From the NCBI GenBank assembly GCA_021783695.1, contig JAJXTO010000008.1:38227-102226 (forward strand): a stretch of 64,000 nt of DNA. Direction: 5' to 3'. Of the stretch, positions 26,105 to 34,561 are shown piece by piece (position 1 is the stretch's first letter; each line of letters starts with the position of its first letter). The notes beneath the pieces were generated by a model. That model did no database searches and was not told the origin of the DNA. It was given only the letters and a program-made list of their open reading frames with translations. Both the position numbers and the translations under genes were made by a program. This DNA is from Pseudomonadota bacterium (GTDB lineage: Bacteria; Pseudomonadota; Gammaproteobacteria; Burkholderiales; Burkholderiaceae_C).

Positions 26105-29100
26105 ACATGCGGCTCCCATGAACAGCGCGGGCAAGCTGGCTCGCGCGTTCATCGAATCGAAAATCACCGCCCTGATCATGGTCGGCCTGACGCTGGCCGG
26201 GGTGCTGGCGCTGCTGGTCACGCCGCGCGAATACAACCCGCAGATCGTGGTGCCCGCAGCCAACATCATCGTCGCCAAGCCGGGGGCCGGGCCGCAGGAA
26301 ATCCAGAACCTGGTGGTCAAGCCGCTCGAAGCCATCATGGCGTCGATGTCCGGGGTCGATCACACCTACGGCTATGCGACCAACGACTTCGGCGTGGTCA
26401 CGGTGCAGTTCAAGGTGGGCGAAGATCAGGAGAAAAGCCTGGTCAAGATGTACAACCAGCTCATGCAGAACCTCGACCGCATCCCGCCCGGGGCGATGCA
26501 GCCGGTGATCAAGCCGATCAACGTCGACGACGTGCCCATTCTCACGCTCACGCTGTCGTCGGCCACGATGAACGGCATGCAGTTGCGCGACGTGGGCGAG
26601 AAGGTGCTGGCGCACCTGCGCAATGTGCCCGGCGTGTCGTTCACCGAGGTGGTGGGCGGCGCGCCGCGCGCGGTCAATGTGGCCATTTCGCCGAGCAGGC
26701 TGGCTGCGGCCGGGATTCCGCTGGAGCAGCTCGACAAGATTCTGCAGGGCAGCAACGCCGCCGCGCCGATCGGCAATCTGGTGGATGGCAACAAGATCAC
26801 GCCGGTGCGCATCGACAGCTTCCTCGGCAATGCGCAGCAGGTGGGCGACATCCTGATCGGCGCGCCGAATGGCAAGCCGGTGTACCTGAGGGATGTAGCC
26901 CAGGTCACCGAAGGGCCGGAGCAGGTGGACGACCTGTCTCACTTCGCCTGGGGCCTGGCCGCCAAGGGCAAGCCGCAGGGCCAGGAGATGAGCGCGGTCA
27001 CGCTGGCCATCGCCAAGAAATCGGGCACCAACGCCGTGGTCGTGGTGCACGACGTGCTGGGCAAGCTCAGTGAAATCAAGAGCTACGCACTGCCGCAGGG
27101 CGTGCACGTCACCATCACCCGCGACGACGGCAACAAGGCCAATGAGGCGGTGAACACCCTGGTCGAGCACCTGGGCATCGCCATTGTCAGCGTGTCGCTG
27201 CTGCTGTGGTTCTTCCTCGGCTGGCGCGAAGCCGGCATCGTCACCCTCACCGTGCCGCTGACGCTGTTCGCCGTGCTCACCGTCGATTTGATCGTTGGCC
27301 AGACCATCAACCGCATCACCCTGTTCGCGCTCATTCTGTCGCTGGGTCTGTTGGTCGATGGTGCCATCGTGGTGATCGAGAACATTCACCGCCACCTGCA
27401 CGGCGGGCCGGTCAAGAACTTCAACCGCACCGTGGTGCAGGCGACCAACGAGATTGGCAACCCCACCAATATGGCCACACTGGCGGTGATTCTCGCCTTT
27501 GTGCCGATGGCGTTCGTCAGTGGCATGATGGGGCCGTTCATGCGGCCGATTCCCATCAACGTGCCGGTGGCCATGATCGCCTCACTCATCCTGGCCTATA
27601 CCGTGGTGCCTTGGGCGGCGCGGGTGTGGCTGAGCAAAAAAGCCATGCGCGAAGCGCTGGCGCACAGCAGCAGCCTGGAAGAAGCGGGGGCGCACAAACA
27701 GGACAAGCTGCACACGGCCTATCTGAAACTGATCGAACCGCTGCTGCGCAACCGTACCCAGCGCAACCTGATGTTCCTCGCCGTGCTGCTGTTGCTGATC
27801 GTGGCCATGCTGATGCCGGCCTGGCAGTTCATCCGTCCATCGGGTATGAACGGCCCGCTGTCTGCCCTGGGTGTTGAACTGAAGATGCTGCCCAACGACA
27901 ACACCAATACCTTTCTGGTGCAGATCGACACCCCCGCGGGCTCCACGCTGGAGCGCACCGACCAGGTGGCGCGCGCCGTGGGGGATGTGCTGGCGACCAA
28001 TCCGTATGTGGTCGATTACCAGACCTTCGTCGGCCAGGCCGCGCCGATCGACTTCGCTTCGCTGGTGCGTGGCGACATGCTCAAGCGCGGCGACAATTTC
28101 GCGCAGATTCGCGTGAACCTCGTGGGCAAGGGCGAGCGTTCGGTCGAGTCGCACGAAATCGTGCAAAAGCTCTATGGCCAGCTCGCCCCGGTGCGTGCGC
28201 GCTTCCCGTCCACCTTCATCAAGCTGTTCGAAACCCCGCCTGGCCCGCCGGTGCGTGCGCAGGTCATGGCCGAGCTGTATGGCCCGAGCTATGCCACCCT
28301 GCGCGCCTCCGCGAAGGATGTGCTCGGCGCCTTCGACAAGACCTACGGGCTGATGAACCAGGACGATTCGGTCACCGCCAACACCACGGAATACCGCATC
28401 AGGATCGATCGGCAGAAGGCCGCGATGTCGGGCATCGTGCCGGGGCAGATCATCCAACTGCTGCACAACTACGTGTCCGGGCTGAAGGTGGGCGCCATCC
28501 ATGACGCCAATGCGCTCGAGCCGGTGAACATCATCGTGCGCGTGCCGCGCGCCGACCGGCAGAGCCCGCAGCAACTGCTCGACGTGCCCATCCAGAACGC
28601 GCAGGGCAAGGTCATTCCGCTGTCGAGCATCGCCACGGTGGAGCGCGCGATGCTGGCCAAGCCCATCTACACCCGCGACCAGCATCCGGTGGTCTACGTG
28701 GGCGGTGAGATGATTCATTCCAGCCCGGTCTATGCGACCCTGAGCCTGAACTCCACGCTCGACGGCAAGAAGCTGGCCAACGGCACCACCTTCACCACGG
28801 GCAACCTCGGTTTCACCGAAACCCCGGCAAGCGACCTCAAGGGCTATCACCTGCTGTGGGGCGGGGAGATGCGCCTGACCCTCGACGTGTTCCGCGACCT
28901 GGGTGCGGCCTTCATGGTGGCGCTGGTGTTCATCTACCTGCTGCTGGTGGCGTATTACAAGTCCTTCCTGCTGCCGGTCATCGTGATGGGCGCCATTCCG
29001 CTGACCCTCATCGGCGTGTTCCCCGGCCACTGGATCACGCACCAGTCGTTCACCGCCACGTCGATGATCGGTGTCATCGCGCTGGCCGGCGTGGTGGTGC

Positions 29101-29423
29101 GCAACTCGCTGCTGCTGATCGACTTCATCCTCGACTACCGCGCACGCGGCTACAGCTTGAAGGAGTCGGTGGCTCAGGCCGGGGCGGTGCGGCTGCGTCC
29201 TATTTTGCTGACGGCGCTGGCCATCATCTTCGGCTCGGCAGTCATGGTGTCCGATCCGGTGTTCGGCGGGCTGGCGGTGTCGCTGATCTTCGGCACGCTG
29301 CTGTCCACCATCCTCACCCTGATCGTGATTCCTCTGCTCTACTACGTCTGGCAGATCCGGGTGAAGCCGAAAGTTCCACCCAAAACGCCAGCCGCACCGG
29401 CTGAGCCTGCTCACGCCGCGTGA
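26097..29423 (+). CDS. RND-family efflux permease
   Basis: The 1108-residue inner-membrane pump has the RND layout of 12 helices and two large periplasmic loops (about 45-355 and 600-900). TM4 carries one relay aspartate, D421, in GLLVDGAIVVIEN; the adjacent second Asp of AcrB is Gly, and the TM10 lysine position is Arg (R1002, in VVRNSLLLIDF). These features differ from classic AcrB drug pumps and suggest a separate subgroup with an unknown substrate. It starts with GTG (GGAG nearby) and overlaps the adaptor gene. A 38-base gap leads to the DUF2892 gene. Confidence 0.93.
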   Translation: MAEHAAPMNSAGKLARAFIESKITALIMVGLTLAGVLALLVTPREYNPQIVVPAANIIVAKPGAGPQEIQNLVVKPLEAIMASMSGVDHTYGYATNDFGVVTVQFKVGEDQEKSLVKMYNQLMQNLDRIPPGAMQPVIKPINVDDVPILTLTLSSATMNGMQLRDVGEKVLAHLRNVPGVSFTEVVGGAPRAVNVAISPSRLAAAGIPLEQLDKILQGSNAAAPIGNLVDGNKITPVRIDSFLGNAQQVGDILIGAPNGKPVYLRDVAQVTEGPEQVDDLSHFAWGLAAKGKPQGQEMSAVTLAIAKKSGTNAVVVVHDVLGKLSEIKSYALPQGVHVTITRDDGNKANEAVNTLVEHLGIAIVSVSLLLWFFLGWREAGIVTLTVPLTLFAVLTVDLIVGQTINRITLFALILSLGLLVDGAIVVIENIHRHLHGGPVKNFNRTVVQATNEIGNPTNMATLAVILAFVPMAFVSGMMGPFMRPIPINVPVAMIASLILAYTVVPWAARVWLSKKAMREALAHSSSLEEAGAHKQDKLHTAYLKLIEPLLRNRTQRNLMFLAVLLLLIVAMLMPAWQFIRPSGMNGPLSALGVELKMLPNDNTNTFLVQIDTPAGSTLERTDQVARAVGDVLATNPYVVDYQTFVGQAAPIDFASLVRGDMLKRGDNFAQIRVNLVGKGERSVESHEIVQKLYGQLAPVRARFPSTFIKLFETPPGPPVRAQVMAELYGPSYATLRASAKDVLGAFDKTYGLMNQDDSVTANTTEYRIRIDRQKAAMSGIVPGQIIQLLHNYVSGLKVGAIHDANALEPVNIIVRVPRADRQSPQQLLDVPIQNAQGKVIPLSSIATVERAMLAKPIYTRDQHPVVYVGGEMIHSSPVYATLSLNSTLDGKKLANGTTFTTGNLGFTETPASDLKGYHLLWGGEMRLTLDVFRDLGAAFMVALVFIYLLLVAYYKSFLLPVIVMGAIPLTLIGVFPGHWITHQSFTATSMIGVIALAGVVVRNSLLLIDFILDYRARGYSLKESVAQAGAVRLRPILLTALAIIFGSAVMVSDPVFGGLAVSLIFGTLLSTILTLIVIPLLYYVWQIRVKPKVPPKTPAAPAEPAHAA

Positions 29424-29461
29424 ATCTGATGTTCAACCTGAATTGACTTGGAGATTTTGAA

Positions 29462-29686
29462 ATGACAGTCGAACGCTATATCCGTGTCATCGCCGGCACG
29501 TTCATCCTGATCTCGGTATTGCTTGGTGCACCGGCAAGCCCGCTGTATGTCTCGCAGTGGTTCCTGCTGTTCACCGCCTTTGTCGGTGCCAACCTGCTGC
29601 AGTTCGGATTCACCAATCTGTGCCCGCTGGGGTTCTTCCTGCGCAAACTGGGTGTGCCTGATTCCAAGGCCAACTGCTGCGGTTGA
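29462..29686 (+). CDS. DUF2892 (YgaP transmembrane-like) small membrane protein
   Basis: The 74-residue protein has two hydrophobic helices (about 8-26 and 30-50) and the family-typical FTNLCPLGFFLRKLGV. It resembles the membrane tail of YgaP-type rhodaneses, which are linked to sulfane sulfur metabolism. It ends in NCCG, giving a vicinal cysteine pair plus the cysteine of LCP; these could carry persulfides or bind metal. A Shine-Dalgarno-like GGAG precedes the ATG. It lies between the RND pump and the TDT channel in one apparent transcript. Confidence 0.88.
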   Translation: MTVERYIRVIAGTFILISVLLGAPASPLYVSQWFLLFTAFVGANLLQFGFTNLCPLGFFLRKLGVPDSKANCCG

Positions 29687-29692
29687 ACGCGC

Positions 29693-30706
29693 ATGACCAT
29701 GGCCCGCACCGCGCAGCAGCGGCTCAAATTCCTGGCCCCCGGCTGGTTCGCACTGGTCATGGGCTGGGGCGGGCTGGGCCTGGCTTGGCATCAGGCCACC
29801 CCCCTGCTTGGTGAGCCCGCTGCCCGCATTGCGCAGGCCCTGGGCTGGTCGGCCATTGGCGCACTGGGCATTCTGCTGGTGCTGACCGGCATGCGCCTGC
29901 AACGCCATGCGTCCGATTTTCTTGCCGATTTGCGTCATCCCGTGCGCCATCCGCTGCTGGCCATGATGCCCATGTCCATGCTGGTGGTGGCGGGATTTGC
30001 GGTGCAGGTGCTCGGCGCCAACAACGCCTGGATGGCAGGGTTCTGGATGCTTGGCGCGCTGGCGCAACTGGTGGTGACGGTCTGGGTGTTCCACCGCTTT
30101 CGGCTCCAGGCGGCCACCGACAAGGGGCCGAACTGGGCAGGTGTCACACCGGCGCTGTTTCTCGCCGCGGTCGGCAACGTGGTCGTGCCGTATGCCGGCG
30201 TTGCTCTGGGCTACTCAACATGGTCTGTAGCGCAATGGGCGGTGGGCGCGTTCTTTTTCCCGATCGTGCAGTTGCTGTTCATGGTGCGCATCGCGGCCTA
30301 CGGCATGCTGCCGCGCAGGCTGTTGCCCATGCTGTTCATCAGCATCTCTCCGCCAGCGGCAGGCGGGCTCGGACTCGCTCAGATGGGCGCCCCCATCGAA
30401 CTGCTTGAAGGAGCCTGGGGCATTTCCCTGTTTTTTGTCCTGCTGAGCTTCCTGTCCTTCAAGCCGATGATGCAGGAGGCGTTCACCATCGGGCATTGGG
30501 CGCTGTCCTTCCCACTGGCTGCGTTTGCCGGGCTGTCCATGCATGTGGCGCTGGTCACGCAAAACGGCGCCATGCAGACCTTTGCCATCCTCGCATTGGC
30601 GCTGGCTTCGGTGATCATCGGCTGGTTGACCCTGGCGACAGCGCGCGGGCTGCGCGATGGCACCCTGCTGGCACCCGAGCCTGTGGCTCTGATTCACTCC
30701 GCCTGA
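29693..30706 (+). CDS. SLAC1/TDT-family anion transporter
   Basis: The 337-residue integral membrane protein has about ten helices and matches the TehA/SLAC1/Ssu1 tellurite-resistance/dicarboxylate transporter fold (for example FLAPGWFALVMGWGGLGLAW at the start and GHWALSFPLAAFAGLSMHVA near the end). Family members pass anions such as chloride, nitrate, malate or sulfite (yeast Ssu1). Given the DUF2892, thioredoxin-like and CsoR-type neighbours, sulfite export is a reasonable hypothesis. It begins six bases after the DUF2892 stop. Confidence 0.88.
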   Translation: MTMARTAQQRLKFLAPGWFALVMGWGGLGLAWHQATPLLGEPAARIAQALGWSAIGALGILLVLTGMRLQRHASDFLADLRHPVRHPLLAMMPMSMLVVAGFAVQVLGANNAWMAGFWMLGALAQLVVTVWVFHRFRLQAATDKGPNWAGVTPALFLAAVGNVVVPYAGVALGYSTWSVAQWAVGAFFFPIVQLLFMVRIAAYGMLPRRLLPMLFISISPPAAGGLGLAQMGAPIELLEGAWGISLFFVLLSFLSFKPMMQEAFTIGHWALSFPLAAFAGLSMHVALVTQNGAMQTFAILALALASVIIGWLTLATARGLRDGTLLAPEPVALIHSA

Positions 30707-30810
30707 TACAGCCGCGCAGACTGCCAGATGCCTGCAGGAGACTCGCCTATGATGGAGACGATTGGATGAAGCGCAGCACCAAGCCCATACAGATTCCCGG
30801 AGCACTCACC

Positions 30811-31104
30811 ATGTCAGTCCTGACCAACGAAGCCTCGCGCACGGACATTCTCAACCGCCTCAAGCGCGCCGAAGGGCAGATGCGCGGCGTGCAGCGCATG
30901 ATCGAAGAAGGCGAGCCCTGCCTGAAGGTGGCGCAGCAGCTCTCGGCGGTCCGCAAGGCGCTCGACAGCACGTTCGTGCGCATGACAGTGTGCTATCTCG
31001 AACAGGAACTCGATGGCCGTCTGGAAACAGCGGAGGGCGGCGAACAGCCCAGGCTCAGCGCCATGCTGGAAGAAGTCGAAACCCTGCTGGCGCGGATGTC
31101 CTGA
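30811..31104 (+). CDS. CsoR/RcnR/FrmR-family (DUF156) transcriptional repressor with unusual cysteines
   Basis: The 97-residue all-helical protein has the DUF156 pattern ILNRLKRAEGQMRGVQRMIEEGEPC and VAQQLSAVRKALDST. Counting from C37, the position of the copper-ligand His of CsoR is Y62 and that of the second Cys is E66; a different cysteine, C61, sits 24 residues after C37. It therefore lacks both the C-H-C copper set and the CstR Cys pair at the usual spacing. It may sense thiols, sulfane sulfur or another metal. GGAG precedes the ATG at 30811 by eight bases. It ends the RND cluster and probably represses it. Confidence 0.9.
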   Translation: MSVLTNEASRTDILNRLKRAEGQMRGVQRMIEEGEPCLKVAQQLSAVRKALDSTFVRMTVCYLEQELDGRLETAEGGEQPRLSAMLEEVETLLARMS

Positions 31105-31119
31105 AATTTTCAACCCGCG

Positions 31120-32217
31120 TCACGGCGTTCCGGCGTCGATGATGCCGCCACCCAGACATACCTCACCCGCATACAACACCGCCGACTGGCCCGGCGTCAC
31201 CGCCCATTGCGGTGCGTCGAAATGCAGGGTAAAGGCTTCGGCGCCCTGCCCGTCATGGCGGCAGGGCGCATCGGTTTGGCGGTAGCGCGTTTTTGCTCCG
31301 TACAGCCGGTTTTCCGCCGGCGCGTGTCCCGCCACCCAGCTGGCCGACATGGCCCGCAGCGCATGGGTTTGCAACAGCGGATGATCGTGCCCCTGTGCCA
31401 CGATGAGGATGTTGCGCTCCAGGTCTTTTCCCGCGACGAACCACGGTTCGCCATTGCTGGTTTTGCTGCCACCTAGACCGATGCCCTTGCGCTGCCCGAG
31501 GGTGTAAAACGCGAGTCCCACATGTTGGCCCACGGTCTTGCCCTCCGGGGTTTGCATCGGCCCGGGCTGGGTGGGCAGGTAGCGGCCGAGAAACTCGCGG
31601 AACGGACGTTCGCCGATGAAACAGATACCGGTGGAATCCTTTTTGCGCGCATTGTGCAGGCCAATTTCCGAGGCAATGCGGCGCACCGCAGTCTTTTCCA
31701 GCTCGCCCACCGGAAACAGTGTGCGCGAGAGCTGTGACTGGTTGAGCCGGTGCAGGAAATAGCTCTGATCCTTGGCCGGGTCGACACCGCGCAGCAACTC
31801 GAAGCCCTGATCGGTTTGCCGCACCCGCGCGTAATGTCCAGTGGCAATTGTGTCCGCGCCAAGTCGCATGGCGTGATCGAGAAACGCCTTGAACTTGATT
31901 TCGGCGTTGCACAGCACATCCGGATTGGGCGTGCGCCCGGCGGCATATTCGCGCAGGAATTCGGCGAACACGCGCTCCTTGTATTCCGCGGTGAAATTGA
32001 CGGCCTCGATGTCGATGCCGATGCGATCGGCCACGCTGGCAGCGTCGAGCCAGTCCTGGCGGGAGGAACAGTATTCACTGTCATCGTCATCCTCCCAGTT
32101 TTTCATGAACAGGCCAACCACGTTGTAGCCCTGCTGCTTCAACAACCAGGCCGACACGGAGGAGTCCACACCGCCGGAGAGCCCGACCACAACGGTGCCG
32201 CGAGTAGAAGTCATCAT
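31120..32217 (-). CDS. mnmA: tRNA-specific 2-thiouridylase MnmA
   Basis: The 365-residue protein has the PP-loop [13 protein letters not shown] for ATP, the first catalytic cysteine in [12 protein letters not shown] and the second in [10 protein letters not shown]. It adds sulfur to the wobble uridine (s2U34) of Lys, Glu and Gln tRNAs using persulfide from a relay. A short C-terminal beta domain ([24 protein letters not shown]) binds the tRNA. The start is the tandem ATG at 32217 or 32214. A palindromic repeat lies just upstream. It converges with the CsoR-like gene, 15 bases away. Confidence 0.97.
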   Translation of the reverse strand: MMTSTRGTVVVGLSGGVDSSVSAWLLKQQGYNVVGLFMKNWEDDDDSEYCSSRQDWLDAASVADRIGIDIEAVNFTAEYKERVFAEFLREYAAGRTPNPDVLCNAEIKFKAFLDHAMRLGADTIATGHYARVRQTDQGFELLRGVDPAKDQSYFLHRLNQSQLSRTLFPVGELEKTAVRRIASEIGLHNARKKDSTGICFIGERPFREFLGRYLPTQPGPMQTPEGKTVGQHVGLAFYTLGQRKGIGLGGSKTSNGEPWFVAGKDLERNILIVAQGHDHPLLQTHALRAMSASWVAGHAPAENRLYGAKTRYRQTDAPCRHDGQGAEAFTLHFDAPQWAVTPGQSAVLYAGEVCLGGGIIDAGTP

Positions 32218-32240
32218 GCGCAAATTGTAGAAAGCCGCCA

Positions 32241-32273
32241 TGAGAAAACGCGGCGCCGTCCCAAGTTTTCTCA
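32241..32273 (-). repeat. Dispersed palindromic element, copy 3
   Basis: Nine-base arms TGAGAAAAC and GTTTTCTCA flank a 15-base centre that reads TTGGGACGGCGCCGC on the minus strand. It fills the junction between the NUDIX and mnmA genes, and its last three bases are the NUDIX stop codon. Confidence 0.83.
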
Positions 32274-32771
32274 GAACACGCCTGGATCGGAGGAGATCAG
32301 TTCCAGCGGATAGCGCTGTCCGCGCAAATAGTCCTCCACGCAGCGCAGCACCAGCGGGCTGCGGTGGCGGTTGGCACTTGCACGGATCGCGTCGAGGTCC
32401 ATCCACAGCGTGCGCACAATGCCCTTGTTCAGCGCACGATCAGAAACGGCGGCCGATGCCGTGCCGAAAAATGCCAGGCGCAGATAGCTCACATCTTCGA
32501 CGCCCTGCCGCCCGCCGCGCCGCGTGCGCGACAGATAGAGCCCAAGCAGCCCTTCTGGGACGAACGCCCTGCCGGTTTCCTCCAGCGCTTCGCGCACCAC
32601 GCCCTGTTGCGGACTCTCGCCGGCTTCCAGATGCCCCGCCGGCTGATTCAGCCGAAGGCCGTCGGCGGTGTGTTCCTCCACCAGCAGAAAGCGGCCATCC
32701 TGTTCAATGATGGCAGCAACAGTCACGCGCGGGCGCGCCGTCAAATCAGGAGAGATTGCAGAATGGAACAT
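32271..32771 (-). CDS. NUDIX hydrolase (NudJ-like)
   Basis: The 166-residue protein contains a complete Nudix box, [22 protein letters not shown], near residues 46-67. It should hydrolyse a nucleoside diphosphate or pyrophosphate derivative; NudJ-type phosphatases act on thiamine pyrophosphate and (d)NTPs, and this gene commonly lies next to mnmA. The ATG at 32771 gives [10 protein letters not shown]; a start at 32798 is also open. Its stop codon is part of the palindromic repeat. It diverges from pntAa. Confidence 0.9.
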   Translation of the reverse strand: MFHSAISPDLTARPRVTVAAIIEQDGRFLLVEEHTADGLRLNQPAGHLEAGESPQQGVVREALEETGRAFVPEGLLGLYLSRTRRGGRQGVEDVSYLRLAFFGTASAAVSDRALNKGIVRTLWMDLDAIRASANRHRSPLVLRCVEDYLRGQRYPLELISSDPGVF

Positions 32772-32835
32772 GACGAGTGGACGGATTGGAAAATGCAAAA
32801 GTCAAAAGTCTTTTCCGGCTGAACGGTATATGCGT

Positions 32836-32866
32836 TTGCGCAATGCTAGGGAAAACGCGAGATAAT
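32836..32866 (+). promoter_or_regulatory. Possible promoter for the pnt operon
   Basis: TTGCGC at 32836-32841 and GATAAT at 32861-32866 are separated by 19 bases, about 130 bases upstream of pntAa. The -10 hexamer is good but the spacing is long, so support is modest. Confidence 0.35.
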
Positions 32867-32994
32867 GCACCGCTTTGATGATTCGGTCAGGCCAGCCGAG
32901 CTGCCGCAGGCGAGCAAAAGCTGCGCTCATTGTCGTTTTTGCTGCTTCTGGGAGCCTCAGGCCCAAATCAAGAAGATTTCATAGGAGAGACTCC

Positions 32995-34116
32995 ATGCGT
33001 ATTGGCATTCCGGCAGAAACCTTGGCCGGCGAAACCCGTGTTGCAGCAACACCGGAAACAGTCAAAAAATTGATTGCGCAAGGGCACAACGTGGTGCTGC
33101 AGGCCGGTGCTGGTCTGCGTGCGGATGCGCCGGATGAAGATTACACCGCCGTCGGCGCGACCCTGGGCGACCGTTCCGAGGCGTTTACCGCCGAGATGGT
33201 GCTCAAGGTGCGTCCGCCCTCGGCGGATGAGCTGGGATTGATGAAGCGCGGCACCGTGCTGGTGGGCATGCTCGACCCGTTCAACGCCGACGGCCTGAAT
33301 GCCATGACGGCAGCGGGCCTGACCGCGTTCGCTCTCGAAGCCGCGCCGCGCACCTCGCGGGCGCAGAGCATGGACGTGTTGTCCAGCCAGGCCAATATCG
33401 GCGGTTACAAGGCGGTCATGCTCGCGGCAAACATCTACCAACGCTTCATGCCCATGCTGATGACGGCTGCCGGCACGGTCAAGGCTGCCCGCGTGGTGGT
33501 GCTGGGCGCTGGTGTCGCCGGGCTGCAGGCCATTGCCACGGCAAAACGTCTGGGCGCGGTGATCGAGGCCTCCGATGTGCGGCCTGCGGTGAAAGAGCAG
33601 GTGGAATCCCTTGGCGCCAAATTCATCGACGTGCCATTTGAAACCGACGAGGAGCGCGATATTGCGCAGGGCGTAGGCGGTTATGCCCGCCCCATGCCCG
33701 CGAGCTGGATGCAGCGTCAGGCGGCGCAAGTTGCCGAACGGGTGAAGCAGGCCAATGTGGTGATTTCCACCGCGCTCATTCCAGGACGTCGCGCGCCGGT
33801 ACTGATTACCGAAGACATGGTCAAGTCGATGAAACCGGGCTCGGTGATTATCGACATGGCGGCAGCGCAGGGCGGTAATTGCCCGCTGACCGAGGCCGGG
33901 AAAAACGTGGTCAAACACGGGGTTACGCTGGTGGGTGAAACCAACCTGCCCGCGCTGGTCGCTGCGGATGCCTCGGCCTTGTATGCGCGCAATGTGCTCG
34001 ATTTTCTCAAGCTGGTGTTCGACAAGGAAAAAGGTTTTGTCGTGAACATGGAAGACGACATCGTTGCCGCCTGCCTGATGTGCCGCGACGGGCAATTGCT
34101 GCGCAAAACAGCCTGA
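32995..34116 (+). CDS. pntAa: NAD(P) transhydrogenase subunit alpha, soluble part (PntAa)
   Basis: The 373-residue protein is the NAD(H)-binding component (domain I) of proton-translocating transhydrogenase. Features include MRIGIPAE, the NAD-binding glycine motif VVVLGAGVAGLQAIATAKRLGA, the ASDVRPAV segment and VISTALIPGRRAPVLITEDMV. The membrane part of alpha is encoded separately by the next gene, as in many betaproteobacteria. The ATG at 32995 follows AGGAG by seven bases; a longer frame back to 32875 is unsupported. Confidence 0.96.
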   Translation: MRIGIPAETLAGETRVAATPETVKKLIAQGHNVVLQAGAGLRADAPDEDYTAVGATLGDRSEAFTAEMVLKVRPPSADELGLMKRGTVLVGMLDPFNADGLNAMTAAGLTAFALEAAPRTSRAQSMDVLSSQANIGGYKAVMLAANIYQRFMPMLMTAAGTVKAARVVVLGAGVAGLQAIATAKRLGAVIEASDVRPAVKEQVESLGAKFIDVPFETDEERDIAQGVGGYARPMPASWMQRQAAQVAERVKQANVVISTALIPGRRAPVLITEDMVKSMKPGSVIIDMAAAQGGNCPLTEAGKNVVKHGVTLVGETNLPALVAADASALYARNVLDFLKLVFDKEKGFVVNMEDDIVAACLMCRDGQLLRKTA

Positions 34117-34159
34117 GCCCTTGCGCGTTCGCATTCCGATTGTGATCAAGGACTGAACC

Positions 34160-34462
34160 ATGCATGAAATTTCTCCCCTGGTGATCAACTTCACCATTTT
34201 TGTTCTGGCAATCTATGTGGGCTACCACGTGGTGTGGAATGTCACCCCGGCATTGCACACACCACTCATGGCGGTGACCAATGCCATTTCCGCCATCATC
34301 ATCGTCGGCGCCATGCTCGCTGCTGCGCTGACCGTGACGCCTCTGGGCAAGGTGATGGGTACGCTGGCTGTGGCCTTGGCTGCGGTCAATGTGTTTGGCG
34401 GTTTTCTCGTGACCCGGCGCATGCTGGCCATGTTCAAGAAAAAAACCAGCGACAAGCAATAA
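34160..34462 (+). CDS. pntAb: NAD(P) transhydrogenase subunit alpha, membrane part (PntAb)
   Basis: The 100-residue protein has three or four helices and the conserved [21 protein letters not shown] stretch of the PntA membrane domain. It forms part of the proton channel with PntB. It lies 43 bases after pntAa and 99 bases before pntB in a single operon. Confidence 0.95.
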   Translation: MHEISPLVINFTIFVLAIYVGYHVVWNVTPALHTPLMAVTNAISAIIIVGAMLAAALTVTPLGKVMGTLAVALAAVNVFGGFLVTRRMLAMFKKKTSDKQ

Positions 34463-34561
34463 CAAACATCCCAACGGCTATCTGACGCGGTTGCTGCAAA
34501 CGGCCTGGTTTTCAAGACACAGGCGCAGCGCAACCCGCGTACAGCACCAAGGAATCAAGGT

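Noticed and set aside
27582..29414. 610-codon frame opposite the RND pump
   Set aside because: Composition is Arg/His/Gln-rich with no family motif; the plus strand encodes the pump.
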